A stretch of 32,146 bases of DNA, from assembly GCA_029210985.1 (NCBI GenBank), contig JARGFR010000016.1, forward strand, positions 1-32,146. The letters run 5' to 3'. This document shows, one piece after another, positions 1-8,078 of this stretch (position 1 is its first letter; every line of letters starts with the position of its first letter). The notes below the pieces were generated by a model. It had not been told where the DNA came from. It saw nothing but the letters and a program-made list of their open reading frames with translations, and did not search any database. The DNA comes from Spirochaetaceae bacterium (GTDB lineage: Bacteria; Spirochaetota; Spirochaetia; DSM-2461). A program made the translations under genes and the position numbers.

Positions 1-171
1 CAGATCCTCCTCTTGAATGGGGTGGAGAATGGCCGGGAATTGGGCCCGCAGGCAGGCGGCTTCAATCTGAGCCGGATGTTTGAGCTTCGCCGTCGCATCA
101 CGATGTGCATTGGTGAAATTGATTTCGAATTGCAGATTCCCTCGTGGATTTTTGACTTTGAAATTATTCAT
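1..171 (-). CDS. Partial CDS running off the left edge; hypothetical protein (N-terminus MNNFKVKNPRGNLQFEINFTNAHRDATAKLKHPAQIEAACLRAQFPAILHPIQEEDL)
   Basis: Open frame from ATG (171-169, minus strand) to the window edge, with an AGGAG-like RBS just upstream and an operator/-10 element at 210-273. Too short to be in the ORF track. Confidence 0.5.
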   Translation of the reverse strand, partial: MNNFKVKNPRGNLQFEINFTNAHRDATAKLKHPAQIEAACLRAQFPAILHPIQEEDL

Positions 172-209
172 TTCGGCTCCTGATCTTTTCACCTTCCGAT
201 AGTTTCACC

Positions 210-273
210 ATGTTAATCGGAGAATGCCTCCCCCGCTTGTCTTGATATGATCGAAACCTTGTCCTGTATTGAC
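210..273 (-). promoter_or_regulatory. Putative AraC-type operator plus -10 driving the leftward partial gene
   Basis: Direct repeats CTTGTCTTGATATGAT (236-251) and CTTGTCCTGTATTGAC (258-273) with 22-bp spacing. On the minus strand TAACAT (210-215) begins 21 nt past the operator edge. Near-identical element at 4096-4159. Confidence 0.7.
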
Positions 274-318
274 TTTATGTCGGTGATATCCCCTTGTGAA
301 ATGATGAAACTGACCATC

Positions 319-1326
319 CTATGTGTGATTGCTCTTCACATATTCCAGAATCTCATCCACATAGGCATAGGCCAACGCCGTGTAGGTGTCTGTCGCACCG
401 TAGTAGATAGCGATGCGGCCCGTGGCACCGTCGGCTAAGACGGAAGTGGGAAACACCACATTGTCCACGCTCCCACCGGTTTCATACGACGCTTCGGGCG
501 TCATGATGGGAAAGCGGCATCGGTAGAGAACCCTGCTCGGATCCTCCAGGTCCAGAAGCGCCACGCCCACGCTGTAAATGAAGCCGGCACAGGTGTCGGC
601 CACCCCGTGATAGAGGAGCAGCCAGCCTTCCGATGTCTCGATCGGAGTGGGTCCGGGGCCGATTTTCACCCGCTCCCACTTTTTGGGTCCTCGTGTGAAG
701 ACGACTCGGTGTCTGCCCCAGTAGGTGAGATCCCTGCTCTCACTGCAGAAGATATCTCCATAATTCACGGCCATTCCCATGCCCATGGGTCTGCTCAGCA
801 TCAGATACTTATCGCCGATTTTCCGCGGGATGAGCACACCATTTCGATTGTAGGGCAGGAATGGATTTTCCAGCTGATGAAACGACTTGAAGTCCGTCGT
901 CCAGGCCGCTCCTATCGTGGGACCGTTGAAGTTATAGCACCAGGTGATGTAGTACCTGTCATCTATTTTGCAGATTCTCGGATCGTAGGCGAAGTTGATC
1001 TCTTCCAATGCCGGATCGGGAGAAATGAACCGAATCGGCTCTTCATCAAAGGTCCACTCGATGCCGTCTGGACTGCTTCCCATATGCAGGTACGGCGTCA
1101 TGCAGTGCCAGTCCGCCCTGAACACTCCGATGAAATGATCTTCCCAGGGCACAACACAGCTGTTGTAAACACCCCTCGCATTGGGAAAAGGATTGATATC
1201 GACGATGGGATTTGTGCTGTGACGCCAGATGATTCCCTTACAGCCCTCCGGTTTATCTTCCCAGGGGATGTTCGGCAGCGGTTCGCCGACGAGCGCTGTT
1301 GTATTATGTGACGATTTCTTATTCAT
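319..1326 (-). CDS. Glycoside hydrolase/phosphorylase family 130-like (mannoside phosphorylase-like)
   Basis: 335 aa; GH130-like beta-propeller segments such as NPIVDINPFPNARGVYNSCVV, GVFRAD, YDPRICKIDDRYYITWC. Overlaps the upstream gene by 4 bp. Confidence 0.8.
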   Translation of the reverse strand: MNKKSSHNTTALVGEPLPNIPWEDKPEGCKGIIWRHSTNPIVDINPFPNARGVYNSCVVPWEDHFIGVFRADWHCMTPYLHMGSSPDGIEWTFDEEPIRFISPDPALEEINFAYDPRICKIDDRYYITWCYNFNGPTIGAAWTTDFKSFHQLENPFLPYNRNGVLIPRKIGDKYLMLSRPMGMGMAVNYGDIFCSESRDLTYWGRHRVVFTRGPKKWERVKIGPGPTPIETSEGWLLLYHGVADTCAGFIYSVGVALLDLEDPSRVLYRCRFPIMTPEASYETGGSVDNVVFPTSVLADGATGRIAIYYGATDTYTALAYAYVDEILEYVKSNHT

Positions 1327-2168
1327 GATGGTTCCCTCCAGTCAAGTTCGGCTTCGTACTTCCGAAGCGTCGCGATTTCCCGCGGCAAGTGGATATCCCA
1401 GGGCTCCCATCGGATCCATTCACCGCTGATAAAGCCTGCGTAATCAATATTCCGCAGCAGCTCGAGAGCACGCCGATGATCTATACCGCCGGTCCCGATG
1501 GGCATCATCTGATCGATATCACCGGTTCCGTTGGCGGCAAATTTTGCCTGCTCGGGTCCCATGCCGTCATGTACGTGGACATGCCCGATCCATGGCTTCA
1601 GGATCTCAAAGGCCTCATCCATCGTGTAGCCGCAGACCCGGATTGGATGCATGATGTCCCAGTTCACCGCAATGGCCGGATGATCAACCCGGCTGAGAAC
1701 GGCGGCAACATGCCGCGGATCACACCAGTCATCGTGGGTTTCCATACAGAGTTTGACGCCGCGTTCTCCGGCATAAAAAGCGATGGACGCGAGCAGACGT
1801 ACCGCATGATCAATGGCTGCATCCCGCGTTATACCTTCGGGGATTTGACCGCCGAATACGCGCAGCACGGGCGCTCCCAAATCTGCGGCAAGATCGATGC
1901 GCTGGTATGATTCACGTGTCACGGAATCCGTCAGGGCCGGATCGGCGAACTTCAATGAGGTAGCCAGACAGCCCAGCTCAATCGATCCGGCCTCCATCTG
2001 TTCCACAATCACCCGGCGCGTACCTCTGTCGGCGGCCACTTCGATTCCGTGGGCATGATGAGAGTCAAGCCGCGGCTCAAGGCCGTCATATCCGTAGCGC
2101 CGTGCAATTTCGATCATTTCAGTCAATGTGCTCTCAGGCGTCGAGAAACTCATAAACGCATACTTCAT
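1323..2168 (-). CDS. Sugar phosphate isomerase/epimerase-like TIM-barrel protein (AP_endonuc_2 family)
   Basis: 281 aa; MSFSTPESTLTEMIEIARRYGYDGLEPRLD, METHDDW, VNWDIMHP, HVHDG pattern; overlaps both neighbours by 4 bp. Confidence 0.85.
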   Translation of the reverse strand: MKYAFMSFSTPESTLTEMIEIARRYGYDGLEPRLDSHHAHGIEVAADRGTRRVIVEQMEAGSIELGCLATSLKFADPALTDSVTRESYQRIDLAADLGAPVLRVFGGQIPEGITRDAAIDHAVRLLASIAFYAGERGVKLCMETHDDWCDPRHVAAVLSRVDHPAIAVNWDIMHPIRVCGYTMDEAFEILKPWIGHVHVHDGMGPEQAKFAANGTGDIDQMMPIGTGGIDHRRALELLRNIDYAGFISGEWIRWEPWDIHLPREIATLRKYEAELDWREPS

Positions 2169-4024
2169 AGTTCTGTTCTCCGGTTCTCATCCACATCCAC
2201 CCACGCGCCATCCCGTGACGCCGACTCGTACATCCGATCCAGGACAAGACGGCTGCGGCGCCCGTCGCCCCCGTCACAGATCAGCTCCGCACCAGTGCGG
2301 ATGGCGGCCGCCAAGTTCTGCGCCATATTCGTCCAGATCGGCATCTTCGGCTCGGGAGGAATATCCTCCCAACGGCCGTCGACATGCCACCGTTCGATGG
2401 GCGTGGAGTAGGGCCCGCCGAAGTTGTACATCACAGCGCCTTCCTTTCCATGCAGCTCCAGGTTCAGATACCACGTGTCCACCGGATAGGAGGTGGTGGT
2501 GTAGAGCTGTATGACAGTTCCGTCTTCATACTCCCAGAGGCCGCTGCCCAAGTCCTCCGCCTCGATATCATGCGCTTGGGTCCACGTGCGCAGCGACACC
2601 CGTTTGGGCAGGCCCAGGAAGTAAACCAGCTGGTCGATATGGTGAATGGCCTGGTTGCTCATCACACCGCCGCCGTCCAGCCGCCGGGTGCCGCGCCATC
2701 CGCCGTTGACGCGGTAGTACTCCATAGTTCGGCGTATTTTCAGCAAAAGAGTCCCGCCAATCGGCTCTCCAAGGTGCCCCGAGGCGATCCGCTGCCGGAT
2801 GCGCTGCGAAGGGACATCCAGCCGCTGAGCAAAATCCACGGCGAGCAGCCTGCCGGCCTTCTCCGCCGCCTCGATCATCCGGTCGCAGGAGGCGAGATTG
2901 GCTTCCATGGGCTTCGTCGTTATCACATGTTTCCCTGCGTTCAGTGCAGCGACGGCCAGATCGGCATGAATACCCGTGGGCGTCATCACGAAAACCGCCT
3001 CACAGTCATCACGTTCAAGCCACGGATCGAGGGATGTCGTCCATTCGCAGCCGAGTTCACCGCCGGCCTTTTCCGCCCGTTCGGCATCGATGTCGACAAC
3101 ACCTATGACGTGTGTTCCAGTCTCGTCCTGGAGTTGCCTTGCGCGCTCAAGACCCATGCCCAAGCCGACAACAACGAACTTTACAGGCTCAAAATCCAGC
3201 GGTGTCGGCCGCTTGGGCGAGGGTATTCCGCCGGGCCAAGCCTGACGAACCCGGTCGATGAGCCGCTTCAACATGTCGAGATTGCTCACCGACTTGTCCG
3301 TGTTGTGGGTTTCAACAGAGACGGGACCTGTAAATCCGTGGGTTGTCAGCGTCAGGAGGATCTTCTCCCAGGGCACAATCGCGTCCGCCAGGCCGGGCAC
3401 CATACCCTCCGCCTTTATATGAATGTTCCGGCTTCGTTTCACCCGCAGGGCGATGCCTTCGTCGTCCGGAGCCGCGTCATCCAGCCATTCGTTAGCGCAG
3501 TCCCAGGCCAGCCCCCATTCCGGCACGGCCAAGGAATCAAGGACGGCAAGACATTCCGGTACGGTGACATCGCAGTTTTCGAAGACAAGGGTCAGTCCGG
3601 CCCTTTTCGCACGCTCGGCGAGAGGGCCGAAACGGTCGAGTACCTTCTGGAGCTGGTCCGGATGAACGGCGAGATCTCCCTTCCGGTCCGCATTGGGCTG
3701 CCAGAAGAAGAACGATCGAACCAGAGGGCAGTTGAACTTATCGGCTGCCCGGATGATGCCTTCCAGCTTCCGACTCTCGGACTCGAGTTCCTCCGGCCCG
3801 GGCAGGTGAACCTTCGCCAGAGACGACTGCAGACAGGCGACTTTCAGGTGGCTGGCATCGAGAAGCCTGACGATATCGTCCATCTCATTTTCTTCGAGCA
3901 TGCAGAACTCCCGGCCCAGGACACGGCCCCGGAGGTCAACCCACTCCATTCCCCAGTCCCGGAATTGACTGACGGCCTCGGTGATATCAAGTCCGACTTC
4001 GTCGTTGAAGATGGATAGTCGCAT
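2165..4024 (-). CDS. Two-domain fusion: N-terminal sugar isomerase/epimerase-like TIM barrel and C-terminal Gfo/Idh/MocA-family oxidoreductase
   Basis: N-terminal half MRLSIFNDEVGLDITEAVSQFRDWGMEWVDLRG...FENCDV...VSVETHN; C-terminal half VVVGLGMGLERARQL...HVITTKPMEANL...MSNQAIHHIDQLVYFLG. Likely ATG at 4024 (AAGGAGAAACGAATG) rather than the ORF-track start at 4048. Confidence 0.85.
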   Translation of the reverse strand: MRLSIFNDEVGLDITEAVSQFRDWGMEWVDLRGRVLGREFCMLEENEMDDIVRLLDASHLKVACLQSSLAKVHLPGPEELESESRKLEGIIRAADKFNCPLVRSFFFWQPNADRKGDLAVHPDQLQKVLDRFGPLAERAKRAGLTLVFENCDVTVPECLAVLDSLAVPEWGLAWDCANEWLDDAAPDDEGIALRVKRSRNIHIKAEGMVPGLADAIVPWEKILLTLTTHGFTGPVSVETHNTDKSVSNLDMLKRLIDRVRQAWPGGIPSPKRPTPLDFEPVKFVVVGLGMGLERARQLQDETGTHVIGVVDIDAERAEKAGGELGCEWTTSLDPWLERDDCEAVFVMTPTGIHADLAVAALNAGKHVITTKPMEANLASCDRMIEAAEKAGRLLAVDFAQRLDVPSQRIRQRIASGHLGEPIGGTLLLKIRRTMEYYRVNGGWRGTRRLDGGGVMSNQAIHHIDQLVYFLGLPKRVSLRTWTQAHDIEAEDLGSGLWEYEDGTVIQLYTTTSYPVDTWYLNLELHGKEGAVMYNFGGPYSTPIERWHVDGRWEDIPPEPKMPIWTNMAQNLAAAIRTGAELICDGGDGRRSRLVLDRMYESASRDGAWVDVDENRRTEL

Positions 4025-4095
4025 TCGTTTCTCCTTGTCCGTCCGCAATTATTCGTTGCGGCTGCCGGTTGTTCTCGTCTGTCGAGCGCTTCCAC

Positions 4096-4159
4096 ATCTT
4101 AGACATGGAGGAAAGAATCTGCTTGTCTTGATATGACCAATACCTTGTTCTATATTGAC
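4096..4159 (-). promoter_or_regulatory. Putative AraC-type operator and leftward promoter in the divergent intergenic region
   Basis: Direct repeats CTTGTCTTGATATGAC (4122-4137) and CTTGTTCTATATTGAC (4144-4159) with 22-bp spacing. Minus-strand TAAGAT (4096-4101) lies 21 nt from the operator edge, the same geometry as at 210-273. Confidence 0.72.
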
Positions 4160-4182
4160 ATTGCCAGATAAGGACAAAGAGA

Positions 4183-5133
4183 TTGAAACTACTGCTCAGC
4201 CGTTTCATTAACGATCCTCACCGAGAGTATGCCAGTATCATCAACGACCACCGACAGCTTCGTGTGGAACACTCCCATGACTTTTATGAGTTGTTTGTGG
4301 TCAATCACGGCAGCGCGACACATGCGATTAATGGTGAACATCTCAATGTGGCCAGAGGCACCCTCACGCTCGTGCGTCCGGATGATGTGCATTCCTATCG
4401 GCACATGTCGAACGACTTCGAAATCATCAACATCCTCATACCGATGCAGACCATGCGGGAATTGTTTGACTACCTGGGGGAGAATTTCAAACCGGATCGG
4501 CTGTTAAGTCCAAAGACTTCTCCGGATACCCGGCTGTCCCTGGACGATCTGGAATCGGTGGTCACATCACTCGAGAAACTTGTGGTGGCCAAACACGCTT
4601 ACGGAGTCAGTTCGGACGCGTTATTCCGATTTACCCTGCTTAATCTCATTTTCACATGCTTCCCCGTTACCGAAGAACACGGGATGCCCGACATGCCGAC
4701 CTGGTTAAGAGGGCTGTGCCTGGAGATGATGAAGAAGAGCAATTTCGCCGAGGGGCTGCCGGCTCTCTACAATCTGGCCAACAAGAGCAAGGAACACCTT
4801 GCCCGTATTTTCCGCCGATATCTCAAGAAGACACCCACGGATTTTATCAACGATCTACGGCTTGAATACTCTGCACGTATGATCGTGTCGACTGAAGCGA
4901 AAGTGGTTGATATCTGCGGCGACGCCGGGTTTGAAAGCGTCAGCCATTATTATCATCTCTTTCACAAGAAATACGGAATGTCGCCGCTGGAGTTCCGAAG
5001 CAAGGCGGCAGGGTCCGATCAGTACTTTTCCATCGTGGGTGATTCGATCCTGGAAACCGGGATTCCCCAAGGCATTCCCCTGCTGTCAAAACATAGTAAA
5101 GGCAAGTTGCCGCGTCCCGCCGATTTCAGCTGA
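4183..5133 (+). CDS. AraC-family transcriptional regulator with N-terminal cupin-like sensor domain
   Basis: 316 aa, TTG start; N-term HSHDFYELFVVNHGSATHAINGEHLNVARGTLTLVRPDDVHSY, C-term double HTH SKEHLARIFRRYLKKTPTDFINDLRLEYSARMI...ICGDAGFESVSHYYHLFHKKYGMSPLEFR. Confidence 0.92.
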   Translation: MKLLLSRFINDPHREYASIINDHRQLRVEHSHDFYELFVVNHGSATHAINGEHLNVARGTLTLVRPDDVHSYRHMSNDFEIINILIPMQTMRELFDYLGENFKPDRLLSPKTSPDTRLSLDDLESVVTSLEKLVVAKHAYGVSSDALFRFTLLNLIFTCFPVTEEHGMPDMPTWLRGLCLEMMKKSNFAEGLPALYNLANKSKEHLARIFRRYLKKTPTDFINDLRLEYSARMIVSTEAKVVDICGDAGFESVSHYYHLFHKKYGMSPLEFRSKAAGSDQYFSIVGDSILETGIPQGIPLLSKHSKGKLPRPADFS

Positions 5134-6250
5134 GTTCCTTGATGAAACAGCGACGTCTTTTGTGCTGGCGATGGTCGTAACTCCGCCACATGGCCTGGAC
5201 TTGCGTGTTGGACTCCAGCTCACCGGAACTCTCGGCAGTTTTAATACCTGCTTCGATACAGGCTTCGGTAACCGACCCGAGCAAAACTGAAATCACACCG
5301 GAGGCACGATACTCAGGCAGAACCGCAACGATGTACAAATCCAGCCCGTCAGGATTTTTCATGGCCTTCAGCATGTGATACCAGCCGAAGGGGAACAGCT
5401 TGCCCCGGTTTCGCTGAAGGGCCCGGGAGAATGACGGCATGGCCACTCCGAACGCCACCACCTCGTTGTCATCATTCACCACAACCTTGGTGAATTTCGG
5501 ATCGGCGAATGGAATGTACTGCCTGATGTAGTTCTCTACCTGCGCTTCGGACAGGGGTACAAAACCATAGAGATCTTTGTAGGACTCCGAAAGCACATGA
5601 AACAGCCCCTTGGCGTAAGGCATTAAATCCTTGGACTTTTTGGCCTCTACCATCCGCAGTTTGTTGCGCTTCATCACAAGTCCCTGCACCCTCTTCACCT
5701 TCTCGGGAATTTCAGCCGGAGTCTTGATTTCAAACTCCAGCCAGTCAATTTCCTTGGCATATCCGAGGCGTTGAAGATGTTCCGGATAATATGGGTAGTT
5801 ATAAATCATCGGAAGAGTACCCATCTCATCAAATCCTTCGATGAGCATGCCCTCGGGATCCAAATCGGTAAATCCCTGCGGACCTGTGACGCCTTCGGCG
5901 CCCAGGCTTTTGGCCCATTTTTCGACCGTTCGGAATAACGCTTCGGAGACCTCATCATCGTCAATGAAATCGACCCAGCCGAAACGGGCCAGATCTTTAC
6001 CCCAGATTTCCCGATAGGCGGGTATATAAAGACCTGTGATACGCCCGACTATCTTCCCGTCCCTTTTTGCCAGCCAGCTTTTGGCCTGGGCTATATCAAA
6101 AGACGGATTCTTCGCGGGATCCAGAATCTCAATCTCCTCGGAAAACAAGGAAGGAACATAGTAAGGATGGCCCTTGTAAAGACTCAAGGGAAAGTCCACG
6201 TACTTTCTGCGATCGCGTTTGGTCCTGACTTCTGTCACTGTGAGGGGCAT
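5126..6250 (-). CDS. GNAT-like acetyltransferase family protein
   Basis: 374 aa; WLAKRDGKIVGRITGLYIPAYRE, GPQGFTDLDPEGMLIEGFDEMGTLPMIYNYPYYPEHLQRLGYAKEIDWLEFEI. Convergent 8-bp overlap with the AraC gene. Confidence 0.7.
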   Translation of the reverse strand: MPLTVTEVRTKRDRRKYVDFPLSLYKGHPYYVPSLFSEEIEILDPAKNPSFDIAQAKSWLAKRDGKIVGRITGLYIPAYREIWGKDLARFGWVDFIDDDEVSEALFRTVEKWAKSLGAEGVTGPQGFTDLDPEGMLIEGFDEMGTLPMIYNYPYYPEHLQRLGYAKEIDWLEFEIKTPAEIPEKVKRVQGLVMKRNKLRMVEAKKSKDLMPYAKGLFHVLSESYKDLYGFVPLSEAQVENYIRQYIPFADPKFTKVVVNDDNEVVAFGVAMPSFSRALQRNRGKLFPFGWYHMLKAMKNPDGLDLYIVAVLPEYRASGVISVLLGSVTEACIEAGIKTAESSGELESNTQVQAMWRSYDHRQHKRRRCFIKELS

Positions 6251-6385
6251 AAGGGGAGTATATTAGTCCGTCGAACCCAGGAAAAGACTTCAATGTGTCT
6301 AATTGAGTTTTTGTTCGGTCGGGTTTACCGTACAAGCCGACGACCGATTCGATTCGTCTTCAGCAACCGTCTTTTCAGGAATAAC

Positions 6386-6413
6386 TTTACTCAGAACTGG
6401 ACCATGATATACT
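6386..6413 (+). promoter_or_regulatory. Putative sigma70-type promoter for the tup/mo operon
   Basis: TTTACT (6386-6391), 16-bp spacer, TATACT (6408-6413); predicted TSS near the 5' edge of the riboswitch candidate. Confidence 0.5.
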
Positions 6414-6423
6414 CGCGCTAACA

Positions 6424-6524
6424 ATAACTCCGAGCGGTACGTTCTACGGTCCGACGACTAGGAATGTGCCGCCGATAGGGTATCGCCGGAAACAGCGTTG
6501 CCTCCCGTGTTTGGAAAGGAGCTG
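6424..6524 (+). ncRNA. Moco/Tuco riboswitch candidate (Moco RNA motif) in the tupA leader
   Basis: ACTCCGAGC at the 5' end; 10-bp helix CGGTACGTTC (6435-6444) with GAATGTGCCG (6462-6471); hairpin CGATA-GGG-TATCG (6473-6485); 3' segment GCCTCCCGTGTTTGGAAAGGAG (6500-6521) closely resembles the E. coli moaA leader end GCCTCCCGTATCTGGAAAGG as recalled. It overlaps the RBS of a tungstate transporter gene. Confidence 0.83.
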
Positions 6525-6526
6525 CC

Positions 6527-7384
6527 ATGCGCAAACCAAATCTCTGGAAGAAATTCGCCCTCACCTGGATTGCGGCACTATTTGCCGTCGGAACCTTGTG
6601 GTCAAACGGGACTCAGGAGACACCGGACCCTATCTCCCCGAGGGTCATCAAACTGGCCACCACCACCAGTACCGACAATTCGGGACTCCTAGCCGAGATC
6701 CTTCCGGTCTTCACGGCCGCCACCGGCATCGAGGTGGATGTCATCGCCGTCGGAACCGGAAAGGCGCTGACTCTGGGGCAGAACGGTGATGTCGATGTCG
6801 TCCTTGTCCATGCCCCATCCCGTGAAATCGCCTTCGTAGAAAATAGATATGGCGTGAATCGTCGATCCGTGATGCACAACGATTTCGTCATCATCGGTCC
6901 GCCTTCAGACCCCGCAGGCCTCTCCGGGATGTCCGACGCCGCCAAAGCACTGGAAGCCGTCTCCATTGCCGGAGAGCTTTTCGTTTCCCGCGGCGACGAT
7001 TCGGGAACCCATACCAAGGAACGCTCTTTGTGGCAGGATGCCGGCGTCTCACCCCAGGGTGACTGGTACAGCGAAGCCGGCCAGGGTATGGGTGCTGTAA
7101 TGACCATCGCGTCGGAGTCCCGGGGTTACACCCTGGCGGATCGCGGAACATGGCTGTCGATGAAAGATCACTTGGATCTCACGGTGCTAGTGGAAGGGGA
7201 TCCCAGACTCTTCAATCCCTATGGCGTCATCGCCGTCGATCCGGCGCTCCACGAACACGTCAGGTATGTCGAGGCCATGGTGTTTATCGCCTGGCTCACA
7301 TCTGTGGAAGGTCAGCAAAACATCGCCGATTTCCGTGTGAACGGTGAAAGTCTCTTTATTCCCGATGCCGTCCCGGCTCAGTAG
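6527..7384 (+). CDS. tupA: Tungstate ABC transporter, substrate-binding protein
   Basis: Signal peptide, then IKLATTTSTDNSGLLAEILPVFTAATGIEVDVIAVGTGKALTLGQNGDVDVVLVHA, NDFVIIGPPSDPAGL, RGDDSGTHTKE, all typical of TupA. Confidence 0.92.
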   Translation: MRKPNLWKKFALTWIAALFAVGTLWSNGTQETPDPISPRVIKLATTTSTDNSGLLAEILPVFTAATGIEVDVIAVGTGKALTLGQNGDVDVVLVHAPSREIAFVENRYGVNRRSVMHNDFVIIGPPSDPAGLSGMSDAAKALEAVSIAGELFVSRGDDSGTHTKERSLWQDAGVSPQGDWYSEAGQGMGAVMTIASESRGYTLADRGTWLSMKDHLDLTVLVEGDPRLFNPYGVIAVDPALHEHVRYVEAMVFIAWLTSVEGQQNIADFRVNGESLFIPDAVPAQ

Positions 7385-7397
7385 CTTCAACTGATTG

Positions 7398-8078
7398 ATG
7401 GACAGCGCATTCGGCCGAGCACTGAATCTCATATTATCCGGCGATGTCGAAGTGATGGGCATCACACTCACGTCCCTGGGACTCGCCTTTTCATCCACTG
7501 CAGTGTCCGGCATTCTGGGGATACTTCTCGCCCTGGTTCTCCATCTGAATTCATTCCGGGGCAGGAAAGGAGTACTGGTCGTACTCAACGGCCTGATGGC
7601 CCTGCCGACGGTGGTGATCGGTCTCACCGTCTATTCTCTCCTTTCACGGTCGGGACCCTTGGGATACTGGGGACTCCTCTACAGTCGGGGCGCCATCGTC
7701 ATCGGTCAATCCATCCTGGCTCTTCCCATCATCACATCCCTGGTCTACGGTGCCCTGAATTCCGGTTCCGAGATCATTAGGGAAACACTCTCCACTTTGA
7801 GGGTCCACGGTGTCACCCGATTCCTATTGATTCTCAATGAATCCCGCTATGCGGTATTGATGGCCGTGGTGACGGGATTCGGCCGAGTCGTGGGAGAGGT
7901 GGGCGTGTCCATGATGCTCGGGGGAAATATCCGGTGGAAAACCCGTACCATTACGACGGCCATCGCCCTGGAATCGGGTAAAGGGGAATTTGAACAGGCC
8001 CTCGCCTTGGGCCTCATACTAATCTTCGTCTCCCTGGGTGTGAATACGGTTCTTCAAGTCGGAATGCGTCATGAATAG
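7398..8078 (+). CDS. tupB: Tungstate ABC transporter, permease
   Basis: Multi-spanning protein; LNGLMALPTVVIGLTVYSLLSRSGPLG, GFGRVVGEVGVSMMLGGNIRWKTRTITTAIALE; between tupA and tupC. Confidence 0.9.
   Translation: MDSAFGRALNLILSGDVEVMGITLTSLGLAFSSTAVSGILGILLALVLHLNSFRGRKGVLVVLNGLMALPTVVIGLTVYSLLSRSGPLGYWGLLYSRGAIVIGQSILALPIITSLVYGALNSGSEIIRETLSTLRVHGVTRFLLILNESRYAVLMAVVTGFGRVVGEVGVSMMLGGNIRWKTRTITTAIALESGKGEFEQALALGLILIFVSLGVNTVLQVGMRHE

Noticed and set aside
607-1910. Plus-strand ORFs at 607-1311 and 1389-1910
   Set aside because: Antisense shadows of the GH130 and TIM-barrel genes.
2384-4018. Long 544-aa plus-strand ORF
   Set aside because: Antisense shadow of the well-supported TIM-barrel/Gfo-Idh-MocA fusion; no recognisable motifs and no RBS. 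High GC and codon bias produce such shadow frames.
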